Source: Pseudomonadota bacterium
GTDB lineage: Bacteria > Pseudomonadota > Gammaproteobacteria > Pseudomonadales > Pseudohongiellaceae
Length of the DNA stretch: 45,206 nucleotides
Assembly (NCBI GenBank): GCA_027592275.1
Contig: JAQCKF010000025.1
Location: 1 to 45,206 of the forward strand
Direction of reading: 5' to 3'
Part shown: in pieces, positions 32,935 to 43,326 of the stretch
Numbering within the stretch: position 1 is the first letter of the stretch
Layout of the letters: each line of letters begins with the position of its first letter
The notes under the pieces: generated by a model
Told to the model about the DNA's origin: nothing
What the model saw: the letters and a program-made list of their open reading frames with translations, nothing else
The model's database searches: none
Translations under genes and position numbers: made by a program

Positions 32935-34263
32935 TTACACTTTTCTAAGATTCTGATCGAAACTGAGTCCTGTTTTCCTGTCCACGACTACGGTTGATTC
33001 TACTAGTTGCCCCAGAGCGGTCAATAACTTAAGTAAATCGGCTCTGGAGCCCCCTAGCTCGCTACCTTTCTCGCCTGCTGGATCATCTTGCAATAACAGA
33101 CGCTGCCATAGTTTCAGCTGCTCGGTTTCGTTGAACCCATCGGTTGCCAGTACTAGGGAGAAGCGACCGGGAAAACGCGAGATTGTTTTCTTCAGTGGTT
33201 CAAACCAAGGGGCGAATTCTGCTGCCGCAAACACGATACAGTGCGCACCGGCCTGACCCGCGCTCCTTGTTAGGAATTCATCTAGACCATAGCTTAGTGT
33301 TTTATCGATTGCTCTGGATTTTGCGATGGCATCTAACGCGGCGGGAAGTGTGTTCGCAGGAACCTCGGAGCCATCGGCTGAGAAAGCCCAGTCGTCACCA
33401 AGAGCACCTGTCTCCAATGCAACGCGGGCGACGGCGGCAGCGGCTTCATCGTTGTCGCTGCTCAATAGATAGGCGATAGTGCGATTGCTGTGGAAGACGC
33501 TCTTCTCGGCGAGCCTAACGTTCAGTTGTCGGTTTCGGGCGTACACTTTCCACATGATATTGCGCACTGAGTCCCCTGGCACATAGGGGCGGATTTCCAT
33601 GCGGTCGCCATCAGGATCGCCGGAAGGATTTGGTATGCCATCCTCGGCAGTTAACGAACGCAAAAGCGGTAGAGGTTTTACTGTGTTGATTTTTGGTAAT
33701 GCGCTGCAGGAGATGTCCTGTTTCTGTTGCCAGGAATAGCGACAGAAACCGAGCACATCGGAAACTGTAAACAAGCGCGTAACGTGGTTTGTCTTACAGC
33801 GCTTCTCGGGTACGATTTCTTCGAGAAGTTTGCCATCGGGGGCGACACGAATTCGGGTCTCAACGAAGTCGGGATAGATTACTCGCCAGCTGAGTTTGAC
33901 CAATGGGAAGTAATTTAGTGCGGGAAGCAGAAAACCGGTTTCATTCGGATAACCAGCTTCGACCTTTATAGGCTGGATGCGACTGGCGAGTTGATCGAGG
34001 CTTATCCGCACCCGACGTTGAATGAAGACGCCGCTGACTACACAGCAGAATAGGCTAAATATTAGGATAGCCAGAGCACAGATAGACAGAGAGAAAACGA
34101 CTAGGTCCATGGCGCCATAGCCGTACACACGTAGAGCATAGGTTGTTAACAGCAGAGTTATTAATCCCTGCAGCGTGAGAGGGAACAGTGCGATCAAACG
34201 CCTGCTCAGAGATATCAGCAATGAACTGTTTGGATTAAATTGAATTTTAAGTCCGGATTGCAT
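32935..34263 (-). CDS. DUF58-domain protein
   Basis: 442 residues, first gene of the MoxR cluster. Two membrane helices lie near the N-terminus (about 22-70: LIALFPLTLQGLITLLLTTY; LVVFSLSICALAILIFSLFC). A beta-rich region comes next, and then the DUF58 core, about 215-260: GDPDGDRMEIRPYVPGDSVR, immediately followed by NIMWKVYARNRQLNVR (pattern R-x-Y-x-x-G-D-x-x-R-x-I-x-W-x-x-x-A-R). The C-terminal part has a VWA-like fold with degenerate metal site. DUF58 proteins are presumed partners or substrates of MoxR ATPases. The next gene starts 39 bases downstream, and a strong hairpin lies 36 bases upstream of its ATG. Confidence 0.9.
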   Translation of the reverse strand: MQSGLKIQFNPNSSLLISLSRRLIALFPLTLQGLITLLLTTYALRVYGYGAMDLVVFSLSICALAILIFSLFCCVVSGVFIQRRVRISLDQLASRIQPIKVEAGYPNETGFLLPALNYFPLVKLSWRVIYPDFVETRIRVAPDGKLLEEIVPEKRCKTNHVTRLFTVSDVLGFCRYSWQQKQDISCSALPKINTVKPLPLLRSLTAEDGIPNPSGDPDGDRMEIRPYVPGDSVRNIMWKVYARNRQLNVRLAEKSVFHSNRTIAYLLSSDNDEAAAAVARVALETGALGDDWAFSADGSEVPANTLPAALDAIAKSRAIDKTLSYGLDEFLTRSAGQAGAHCIVFAAAEFAPWFEPLKKTISRFPGRFSLVLATDGFNETEQLKLWQRLLLQDDPAGEKGSELGGSRADLLKLLTALGQLVESTVVVDRKTGLSFDQNLRKV

Positions 34264-34298
34264 GGCTAATTTGCGAGTTAGGTGAGCGTATTTGCGTG

Positions 34299-34328
34299 GG
34301 CCTTAGCTAGTGCGCTCTAGCTAAGGCC
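34299..34328. other. Perfect 12-base-pair hairpin before the DUF58 gene
   Basis: ggccttagctag (34299-34310), a 6-base loop (tgcgct), and the exact complement ctagctaaggcc (34317-34328). There is no T run on either strand. Read on the minus strand it lies after the aldo/keto reductase stop and 36 bases before the DUF58 start. It could slow or stop read-through between the two units, stabilise an mRNA end, or be a leader element of the MoxR operon. Confidence 0.8.
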
Positions 34329-34473
34329 GTTGAATAGGACCAGAACGCCTCGGTTAATCTTACACCCAATAGCTCCAACTATATCTCCAACTATCAGAGT
34401 TAGACAGCAACCGTGACTACTTGTTGCATTTTCCCTGTACTGTTGAAACTACTGCCACTAGCTTCCACGCAGG

Positions 34474-35463
34474 TTAAGCGTTAATTACCTTCATGCCCTG
34501 TGCGTTGTATCGAGTGCCTTCAACTTGGTCGGCTAACTCATCCAGTGAGGCGATTTCGTCGGCACTTAAGCTTAGCTCCATCGAAGCAAGATTCGTTTTT
34601 AGGTTGGCAAGCTTCGTGGTGCCGGCAATCGGCAAGACATTCTCTTGCTTCGCTACTACCCAGGCTAAGGCTATTTCAGCAGCGCTGACGTCTAGTGATT
34701 TGGCTAGATCCAGTATCTTGTCGACGAGTACCAGGTTTGCCGCATAGGCATCGCCGCTAAAGCGGGGTTGCATGGATCCGCGGTAATCGGTCTCAGAAAT
34801 TTTGCTATCTCGCTTGAAGCTGCCTGTGAGCATGCCACGACCTAATGGGGAATAGGCAACAAGGCTGGCGCCTATTTCCCGACAGACCGGCAGTACATCC
34901 TGTTCAATCTCGCGGCTGAAGATGGAATATTCGGACTGCACCGCCGTTATAGGATGTATGGCTTGCGCACGGCGTAATGTGGCGCCGGATACTTCCGACA
35001 GGCCTATTGCGCGAACTTTTCCCTCGGTTACGAGTTTTGCCATCTCGGTGACAGTTTCTTCGATGGGGGTATTGGGATCGACTCGATGCAAGTAATACAG
35101 ATCTATGTGATCAGATTGCAATCGACGCAGAGATCCTTCCACAGCCTTTCTGCAATTTTGCTTAGAGCCATCCAAGCCTAGCGGTGCGCCTGTATCAGGG
35201 TCGCGCAGAAAGCCAAACTTCGTAGCGATGCAAACTTTTTCGCGTCTATCAAAAAAGGCCTTACCTAATAAGGTCTCGTTGCGGCCAACTCCGTAGCCTT
35301 GTGCCGTGTCGAAGTGATTCACGCCTAGGTCGATAGCTTCGTGCAGAAGATTGATGGCAGCAGACTCTTCGGTTGGAGGTCCGTAGAATTCGGAGAGGCC
35401 CATGCAGCCTAAACCTATCTGAGTGAGCATGATATCTGTGAGACCTAATCTTTTTTCTGCCAT
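34474..35463 (-). CDS. Aldo/keto reductase
   Basis: A 329-residue NADPH-dependent oxidoreductase with the (beta/alpha)8 fold. The catalytic tetrad is visible: Asp and Tyr in VNHFDTAQGYGVGRNETLLG, Lys in VCIATKFGF, His in LYYLHRVDPNTPIEET. The NADP-binding end is LPIAGTTKLANLKTNLASME. It resembles the YakC/AKR13-type group that reduces various aldehydes, but the substrate is not predictable. It lies 54 bases downstream of acs on the same strand and may be co-transcribed with it. Confidence 0.93.
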   Translation of the reverse strand: MAEKRLGLTDIMLTQIGLGCMGLSEFYGPPTEESAAINLLHEAIDLGVNHFDTAQGYGVGRNETLLGKAFFDRREKVCIATKFGFLRDPDTGAPLGLDGSKQNCRKAVEGSLRRLQSDHIDLYYLHRVDPNTPIEETVTEMAKLVTEGKVRAIGLSEVSGATLRRAQAIHPITAVQSEYSIFSREIEQDVLPVCREIGASLVAYSPLGRGMLTGSFKRDSKISETDYRGSMQPRFSGDAYAANLVLVDKILDLAKSLDVSAAEIALAWVVAKQENVLPIAGTTKLANLKTNLASMELSLSADEIASLDELADQVEGTRYNAQGMKVINA

Positions 35464-35517
35464 GGGGTTTCTCTTTTTACTGGTTGAGTCTAGTAATTAA
35501 AGTAGTGTGTCTTGTCG

Positions 35518-37455
<1,938 letters not shown>

Positions 37456-37636
37456 GGGGCATTTCCTTATCTGCTAATGGCTAGCTGTGCTAACGCTGCT
37501 GGGTATAGCGCTAGGGCCTGCAAAAATAATGGCCAATTAGTATGCCTCAAAGCAACTTTACGGGCAACTGGCAGGGTGCTACAGCCCTTTATTGGCGAGG
37601 CACTAGACGTATAGAGGGCTATCTTTCTTGAGACTA

Positions 37637-38485
37637 TTAGCGTTGAAAACGGATGTTGTCGATCAAACGACTCTTGCCAACGAAGACGGCGCCAAGAATC
37701 GCTAGTTGGCGAGTATCTGTAGAGGGGGGTTGTAGTGTGTCGGCATTACATATCTGGAAGTAGTCAGGCTCTAAAGAAGCCTGTTTCAGTTCTTTCTTTG
37801 CCGCGTTCTCGAGCTGCTGGAATTGGGTATTGCCCTGCTGAATTTGCTCGGCACAGCTGCGTAAACAGCGATACAAGTTTGCTGCCTGTTCTTTGTGCTG
37901 CTCGCTCAAGTAATTATTGCGTGAGCTCATGGCGAGGCCGCTTTCCTCACGATGGGTCTCTATGCCATGTATCGCAATATCGAGTGCGAGATCATGGGTG
38001 AGTTTTCGAATGACTAAAAACTGCTGGTAGTCTTTTAGTCCGAAGAAGGCGGCGTCTGGCTGAACGATATTGAATAGTTTAGTTACGATTGTGGCTACGC
38101 CTTCGAAATGTCCTGGTCGGCTGGTACCGCAGAAATTTTCAGTTAGACCTGGCACGTTAATCATGGTTTGCAGTTCTAGGCCGTCGCCATAGATTTCTTT
38201 GACGGAGGGTAGAAATAGACAATCACAATCCTCGCTACGTAGGCTTTCGCGATCGGCTTCGAGGGTTCTTGGATAGGTGGCTAGGTCCTCGTTTTCTCCG
38301 AATTGCAGAGGATTGACGAAGATGCTGCAGACGATGAAGTCATAGCGATCTCTGGCCTGCCGTATCAGTTGTAGATGACCCTCGTGCAGATTGCCCATGG
38401 TTGGAACAAGCGCAATAGACTTACCCTGCGAGCGCGCAGTCCTGAGGATTTGCCGTAGGTCTTTAATCTTTTTTTGAGTTTGCAT
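37637..38485 (-). CDS. panC: Pantoate--beta-alanine ligase (pantothenate synthetase)
   Basis: Condenses pantoate with beta-alanine using ATP to make pantothenate, the vitamin B5 precursor of CoA. The 282 residues match the family. The nucleotidyltransferase HIGH-type motif is in VPTMGNLHEGHLQLI. Other conserved segments are CSIFVNPLQFGENEDLATYP, FCGTSRPGHFEGVATIVTKL, AAFFGLKDYQQFLVIRKL and the KMSKS-like loop SGLAMSSRNNYLS. The start at ATG 38485 lies 32 bases after the panB stop, so panB-panC form one unit. panD, which supplies beta-alanine, is not next to them. Confidence 0.97.
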   Translation of the reverse strand: MQTQKKIKDLRQILRTARSQGKSIALVPTMGNLHEGHLQLIRQARDRYDFIVCSIFVNPLQFGENEDLATYPRTLEADRESLRSEDCDCLFLPSVKEIYGDGLELQTMINVPGLTENFCGTSRPGHFEGVATIVTKLFNIVQPDAAFFGLKDYQQFLVIRKLTHDLALDIAIHGIETHREESGLAMSSRNNYLSEQHKEQAANLYRCLRSCAEQIQQGNTQFQQLENAAKKELKQASLEPDYFQICNADTLQPPSTDTRQLAILGAVFVGKSRLIDNIRFQR

Positions 38486-38517
38486 TGCTGTATTTGCTGA
38501 GAGTAATTCGAAAGCTG

Positions 38518-39330
38518 CTAGTTAAAGCAGTGCTCGTCGGCAGGGAACGACTGAGACTTCACCGCCTGCACATAGTCTTCGATGGCGCCGGGTATGCCAT
38601 TCTTCGAATCGAGTAAGAAGTTCTTCACGAATTTAGGCGAGATCGGGGAGACGCCCAATACGTCATGCAAGACCATAATTTGTCCTGTTGTATCAGGGCC
38701 GGCCCCTATGCCAATTACGGGAATGCCTAATGAATTGGTAACGGTCTTGCCTAAACTGCGCGGCACACACTCGAGTAGCAGGGTACTGGCACCGGCATCT
38801 TCTAAGAGTTTCGCTTCAGCGATTATGGCGTCAGCCTGTTCGGTATCGCGCCCCTGAACGTGAAAGCCGCCGATTCGATTAACGGACTGAGGTGTTAGGC
38901 CCATGTGCGCGCAGACGGGAATGCCGCGTTCGGCAAGTAATCTAGTGGTATTCTCAATCCATGCCCCACCCTCTAGCTTCACCATGTGCGCACCGGCGCG
39001 CATCAGTGCGGCAGCATTCTGCAGAGTTTGAGTCTCCGAGGCATAACTCATGAAGGGCAGGTCGGCTACCAGCAGAGCGCCCTTGTTGCCACGCTTGACG
39101 CATTGCATGTGATAGATCATGTCATTCATCGTCACGGGAAGGGTGCTGTCATGGCCTTGCAGCACCATGCCTAACGAGTCACCAACAAGAATCACTTCGA
39201 CTCCAGCATCGCCAAGAATTGAGGCGAAACAGGCGTCATAGGCAGTCATGCAGGCAAATTTTTCACCACGCTCTTTGATTTTGAAAAGCGTGGTTAGCGT
39301 GACATTGGCGTTGGGTGTTTGTGTGCTCAT
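38518..39330 (-). CDS. panB: 3-methyl-2-oxobutanoate hydroxymethyltransferase (ketopantoate hydroxymethyltransferase)
   Basis: First committed step of pantothenate synthesis: transfers a hydroxymethyl group from methylene-tetrahydrofolate to 2-oxoisovalerate. The 270 residues match the usual length. Conserved segments: [40 protein letters not shown] (metal-binding Asp), [33 protein letters not shown] (Glu), [20 protein letters not shown] (Glu/His replaced pattern normal for the family) and the C-terminal FVKNFLLDS. Upstream gene of the panBC pair, read leftwards; a divergent PLP enzyme gene begins 129 bases away. Confidence 0.97.
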   Translation of the reverse strand: MSTQTPNANVTLTTLFKIKERGEKFACMTAYDACFASILGDAGVEVILVGDSLGMVLQGHDSTLPVTMNDMIYHMQCVKRGNKGALLVADLPFMSYASETQTLQNAAALMRAGAHMVKLEGGAWIENTTRLLAERGIPVCAHMGLTPQSVNRIGGFHVQGRDTEQADAIIAEAKLLEDAGASTLLLECVPRSLGKTVTNSLGIPVIGIGAGPDTTGQIMVLHDVLGVSPISPKFVKNFLLDSKNGIPGAIEDYVQAVKSQSFPADEHCFN

Positions 39331-39458
39331 GACTGCTTTTTAGTCGCTAGTTTTGTTGAATCTCTCGGGAAGAGGATAGTAAGGCTAGAGGTAGGAGTAT
39401 TCAAGCCAAACCTGTTCTCATTTCCTGATCAGAATGAAACCATAGTATCCTGCTACCC

Positions 39459-40496
39459 ATGGATTATAAGCTATCTCTAAATGTTCAATGCCCTCTAGAG
39501 CTGTTAGAGGTTTGCCCGTCATACAAGCAAACGCCGCTTGTGGAAATCTCTCCTCTCAACAACATTCGACTGTTAGTTAAAGACGAAACAAACCGCATGG
39601 GGCTTGGCTCTTTCAAAGCCTTAGGTGGTATTTATGCGGTGGCCAAATTTCTTCTCGAGCAATGGCAAGAAGAGAATGGAAGTGAATTGCCGGTTCAGGG
39701 CTTAACTGATCCGCAAGTTCGAAGTTGGAGCAACAAGTTCACTTTCGTATGCGCCAGTGCGGGGAATCACGGAATTGCAGTGGCAAAAGGCGCTGAACTT
39801 TTCAATGCAAATTGCCGCGTTCACATTGCACACACTGTTCCAGACTCTTTTGCTAAGAGGCTGACGGCGCTTGGCGCGGCGGTGATTCGATCGGGTGAAA
39901 CCTACGAGGAGAGTATGATCGCTGCCATGAATGACAATTCAAAGGGAGAGGTCTTACTCGCTGATAGCTCTTGGTCAGGGTATTACCACCTACCCATGTT
40001 AGTTATGGAAGGCTACACGGTTATCGCTGAGGAAATGCGCCAATTATTTTTACTTAAAGACAGCTGGCCGACCCATGTATTTCTTCAAGCTGGAGTTGGC
40101 GGGCTGGCAGCGAGCATGGCGTATGAGATTCGCAAAAACTGGAAACAACAACCCAGAATCATTGTGGTGGAGCCCGATGCCGCGCCTTGTCTTTTTGAGA
40201 GTCACAAGCTAGGACGCGCTACTTCCGTCAGTGGTCCAGTTTCTTCCATGGGCAGGTTGGACTGCAAGGAGCCTTCACTTATTGCATTCGAACTACTCAA
40301 AGAACTCGCTAATGATTTCGTTTGCGTGAGTGATAATGACGCGTTCACAGCCGCGGACTTTTTGGCCCAAAATAAACTTGCTACCACCCCGTCTGGTGCT
40401 GCAGGCTTAGCCGCAATACTGTCCAATGCGAAGTTAGATATCGCTATCCCTGACAACTCGATCTGCCTAGTAATTGCTACCGAAGGGAGTGTCTAG
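39459..40496 (+). CDS. Diaminopropionate ammonia-lyase-like PLP enzyme
   Basis: A 345-residue fold-type II PLP enzyme. The PLP lysine is Lys53 in MGLGSFKALGGIYAVAK. ASAGNHGIAVAKGAELF is the phosphate/Asn contact, FLQAGVGGLAASMAYEIRKN binds the PLP phosphate, and EPSLIAFELLKE, KLATTPSGAAGLAAIL and VIATEGSV close the active site. This set is typical of 2,3-diaminopropionate ammonia-lyase (DpaL/YgeX) rather than threonine dehydratase. DpaL is near 400 residues; this protein lacks much of the N-terminal extension, so the exact substrate is open (diaminopropionate, serine or threonine). No transporter or purine-catabolism partner lies next to it. Confidence 0.8.
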   Translation: MDYKLSLNVQCPLELLEVCPSYKQTPLVEISPLNNIRLLVKDETNRMGLGSFKALGGIYAVAKFLLEQWQEENGSELPVQGLTDPQVRSWSNKFTFVCASAGNHGIAVAKGAELFNANCRVHIAHTVPDSFAKRLTALGAAVIRSGETYEESMIAAMNDNSKGEVLLADSSWSGYYHLPMLVMEGYTVIAEEMRQLFLLKDSWPTHVFLQAGVGGLAASMAYEIRKNWKQQPRIIVVEPDAAPCLFESHKLGRATSVSGPVSSMGRLDCKEPSLIAFELLKELANDFVCVSDNDAFTAADFLAQNKLATTPSGAAGLAAILSNAKLDIAIPDNSICLVIATEGSV

Positions 40497-40712
40497 GCAA
40501 ATGAGTTCAGTGGATCAGAACCGGATGTTGGTATCAGCAAATAGGAACTCAGAATCAAACTAGCCGCGAATTATTGCTGTGGGCCTGTTGTTTATTTACC
40601 TGCTCGCTTAGCTGACCTGCTATTACCTCTTGAATAATCAGTAGAACCGGCGTAATTTCGGACGAAAGATTTATTTAATAGGTTGAAAAAATAGCAATTA
40701 TTGGAGATTCGA

Positions 40713-41720
40713 GTGAACAACAGAATTCATGCCAAACTTATCCTAGCGCTAGCCAGTATTGTGACTGCTCCCCTGATTTCGGCACAAGATGATGGTTTTC
40801 CCCGTACCGAGTATGGCCAGCCTGATCTGCAGGGCACCTATACTTTTAGAACGCTTACGCCACTGAATCGTCCTCGAGAACTGGAAGACTTCGAAGTACT
40901 CACGCCTGAGCAGGCTAAAGAGTGGGAGGAGTTCGAAAATCGCCGCCAGAACCGAGACCTGATTATTGACTCGGTAGGCGGGGCTGGATATCCACCGGGT
41001 GTTATCTCCTATAACAATTTCTGGTATGAGCGAGGCGTGCAGACCATCGCCGATCGCCGAACCTCACTTATTTATGATCCGCCCAACGGCAGACAACCAG
41101 CAGTTAATGTTGTAGGACAAGAGCGCCGAGCTGCCTATGGGCAGATGGTGTTCGAGAGTGCAGGTCCAGAAGGGCGCACAGCGGTTGACCGCTGCCTTGT
41201 AGGGTTCAATGCCGGTCCACCGATGATTCCTAGCGCCTACAATAACAATGTGCAGATCGTGCAGACCCAAGACCACATTGTGATCTTGAACGAGATGGTT
41301 CACACGGCGCGGATCATTAGGCTCGATAGTGAGCACCATACTAAGCAACTCAAGTGGGAAGGGGATTCTGTCGCCCACTGGGAAGACGCTACTCTCGTTG
41401 TTCATACCCAAAATTACTATCACGACTATAACTACGCTGGCATGTCTGAGCAGGCGCAGATAACCGAACGCTTCAGCAGGTTAGATGCAGATACCTTGAA
41501 CTACGATTTTACGGTTGAAGATCCACAGTCATGGGACGCAACCTGGTCTGCGAAATTTCCACTGCGTCGCGCGGGCGATCCACTGTATGAATATGCTTGC
41601 CACGAGGGTAATCACGGATTGGTTGGTATTCTTGCTGGCTGGAGACGTTATGAATCCATGGGACTCAATGGCGATGGCTCGCCACTGTCTGAAACCGGTA
41701 CGGTCGTCACCGAAGAGTGA
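40713..41720 (+). CDS. Exported protein of an uncharacterised widespread family
   Basis: 335 residues from GTG 40713 (ggag nine bases upstream; a TTG four codons earlier is less likely). Signal peptide AKLILALASIVTAPLISAQD. The mature sequence, with SLIYDPPNGRQPAV, DRCLVGFNAGPPMIP, NNVQIVQTQDHIVILNEMVH and TARIIRLD, WEGDSVAHWEDATLVVHTQN, AQITERFSRLDADTLNYDFT and YEYACHEGNHGL, matches a family common in acidobacteria and marine proteobacteria that I know only as hypothetical. Clustered His, Trp and Asp residues suggest a ligand- or metal-binding beta fold. Function is not known. It stands alone. Confidence 0.8.
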   Translation: MNNRIHAKLILALASIVTAPLISAQDDGFPRTEYGQPDLQGTYTFRTLTPLNRPRELEDFEVLTPEQAKEWEEFENRRQNRDLIIDSVGGAGYPPGVISYNNFWYERGVQTIADRRTSLIYDPPNGRQPAVNVVGQERRAAYGQMVFESAGPEGRTAVDRCLVGFNAGPPMIPSAYNNNVQIVQTQDHIVILNEMVHTARIIRLDSEHHTKQLKWEGDSVAHWEDATLVVHTQNYYHDYNYAGMSEQAQITERFSRLDADTLNYDFTVEDPQSWDATWSAKFPLRRAGDPLYEYACHEGNHGLVGILAGWRRYESMGLNGDGSPLSETGTVVTEE

Positions 41721-41782
41721 AGAAAGCGGGCGGGGAATGTATTCTCAGACAGGATTCGACGTGAGCTGATCGAATGCCTGCA

Positions 41783-42424
41783 TCAAGAAGTCTCTGAGTT
41801 ATCGCCAGTGTAGAAGGCGGTTATTTTTTTGACTGCGTCCAACGCCTGCGTCGTCTGGGTACCTGAGGCAATAGACGCTCTGCCCCAATCTTCGCTGCTT
41901 TGTGCTACGAAAGCTCTGCCCTCGGGCGACGACGAAAACAGCCCCTTATCCATCATCGGCGCATTCGGGTTTAGTAAATGATAATCAAGCCCGATTAGGC
42001 CGGTCTCCCAACCCAGGCCAGTAGCGCCTGGGCCAAATTGGGTCCAGAATTCTGAAACCACGGCAGTATGGATGAGAGTCAGCTGGGTTTTATTCTCTGC
42101 CGCCTCGCTAAGCCGAACTTCCAGCCAGCTGACATCGTCTTGCCACTCCCACGTAACAGAAAGATAGGTAGGGGAGTTACATTCCCTGATTTCGCCACCT
42201 GCATTGCCTTCGAATTGATAGCGACCGCCTAAGTTGAGATCGCCAGTAATGGGCAGGAACCACCGTGGTATTCGCTCACTGTTGGTTAGCGCGCTCCACA
42301 GATCGTCAATAGCCGTTGGGTAGCTTCGAGTGAGATTAACAGCCTTTGCCGCCTTTCCATCACGGGTGACTGAGCTCACAGACCTTTGGGCTGCACCGAA
42401 ATGATGTTCACTATCGAAATTCAT
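41783..42424 (-). CDS. SRPBCC-family protein (AHSA1-like)
   Basis: 213 residues from ATG 42424 (agaggg site upstream); seven extra residues to 42445 are less likely. The START-like ligand-binding fold is seen in NLTRSYPTAIDDLWSALTNS, ERIPRWFLPITGDLNLGGRY and EIRECNSPTYLSVTWEWQD, ending with QLTLIHTAVV. A C-terminal extension of about 60 residues (SEDWGRASIASGTQTTQALD) follows, as in a known subgroup acting on or binding small hydrophobic ligands. No specific ligand can be predicted. It is convergent with the preceding exported-protein gene. Confidence 0.87.
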   Translation of the reverse strand: MNFDSEHHFGAAQRSVSSVTRDGKAAKAVNLTRSYPTAIDDLWSALTNSERIPRWFLPITGDLNLGGRYQFEGNAGGEIRECNSPTYLSVTWEWQDDVSWLEVRLSEAAENKTQLTLIHTAVVSEFWTQFGPGATGLGWETGLIGLDYHLLNPNAPMMDKGLFSSSPEGRAFVAQSSEDWGRASIASGTQTTQALDAVKKITAFYTGDNSETS

Positions 42425-42525
42425 ACTGCCCTCTTTATTTAGCATTAACTAATACAGTAAAAGCCTAATTATTAGCAAACACCCCAGCTATGCAATTCAG
42501 GCGAACCGCCTGCTTTTTACTCCTG

Positions 42526-43032
42526 TCAGTTCAACGGCCCCAGCGGTGATGCTTCGCAGCCGGGTTGTTGAATCGTCCACATGGCGTGACCAATTTTCCA
42601 CTCGCCTTCAATCTTTATCAGGTTTAGTACATCGACTCCGCAATGGGAGAATTCACCGTCAACGTGAAAATCGTAGGATGCCCAGAATACGGCGAGTACA
42701 TCCGATATAAGCAACTCCTCGTCCCAATAGCGCTCGGTGAGTTGGGTGTCGGAGCTAAAATTCTCAGCGGAGAACCAGGTTCTTGCCGCGAATTCGTATT
42801 CCCCGGCGGTCTCTTCTGCGATGTTTAATATCTGCGCACCTTCAACTTCAAGGCTTGCTAGCAACTCACCATTGCCCGTATTAATGCTTTCAAAGAAGTT
42901 GTCTATCACCAGCTTTACGCTCGCATACTCTGGATGTGATTGCTGGGCATTGCTAGCCAAGCTTGCGAATAGCAATAAGGCGATGCCTAGAAATTTGCTA
43001 GTGATTTTCAATTCTGTTTTGTAATGCTTCAT
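42526..43032 (-). CDS. Exported SnoaL/NTF2-like protein
   Basis: 168 residues with a signal peptide (FLGIALLLFASLASNAQQ, preceded by basic residues). The mature part is a single cone-shaped NTF2-like domain of the DUF4440/SnoaL type: VIDNFFESINTGNGELLASL, FSAENFSSDTQLTERYWD, VLAVFWASYDFHVDGEFSHC and IKIEGEWKIGHAMWTIQQPG. Such domains bind small molecules or serve in isomerisation; no catalytic His-Asp pair can be claimed. The ATG at 43032 gives the signal peptide. It follows an SRPBCC fragment on the same strand. Confidence 0.83.
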   Translation of the reverse strand: MKHYKTELKITSKFLGIALLLFASLASNAQQSHPEYASVKLVIDNFFESINTGNGELLASLEVEGAQILNIAEETAGEYEFAARTWFSAENFSSDTQLTERYWDEELLISDVLAVFWASYDFHVDGEFSHCGVDVLNLIKIEGEWKIGHAMWTIQQPGCEASPLGPLN

Positions 43033-43076
43033 GTTGAGCTCTCATCACGTTTCTATTATTAGCATTGAATCATTAT

Positions 43077-43241
43077 CTACAGTGGGGCGCCAATGGTGTC
43101 GTCTTGTAAATGGGAATATTCGAGAGCGACATCAAACTGCTTCCAGTTTTCTGTATCGCTCCACAGTCGCCATATGGTCGCCTTGCTCATAGGCAGAAAA
43201 AGCAGCGGGCCAAGCCATTGAAAAACTGTTTTGTGCATCAT
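43077..43241 (-). pseudogene. Short SRPBCC-like N-terminal fragment (about 54 aa)
   Basis: From ATG 43241 the frame reads MMHKTVFQWLGPLLFLPMSK, then ATIWRLWSDTENWKQFDVAL, then EYSHLQDDTIGAPL and stop. The middle segment resembles the start of an SRPBCC/polyketide-cyclase domain (x-W-x-L-W-x-D-x-x-x-W-x-x-W/F-D). A full domain needs about 100 more residues. No ribosome site is obvious. It lies between the flavoprotein gene and the SnoaL-like gene. Probably a remnant; weakly supported. Confidence 0.35.
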
Positions 43242-43326
43242 AGGCAATGCTCGGGAAGTGCGCCGTGCAAAGAGGAGGGCAGAGCAAGGGCCGATGGGCT
43301 GCGCGGCGATTTTCGGCCAGAAGCAA

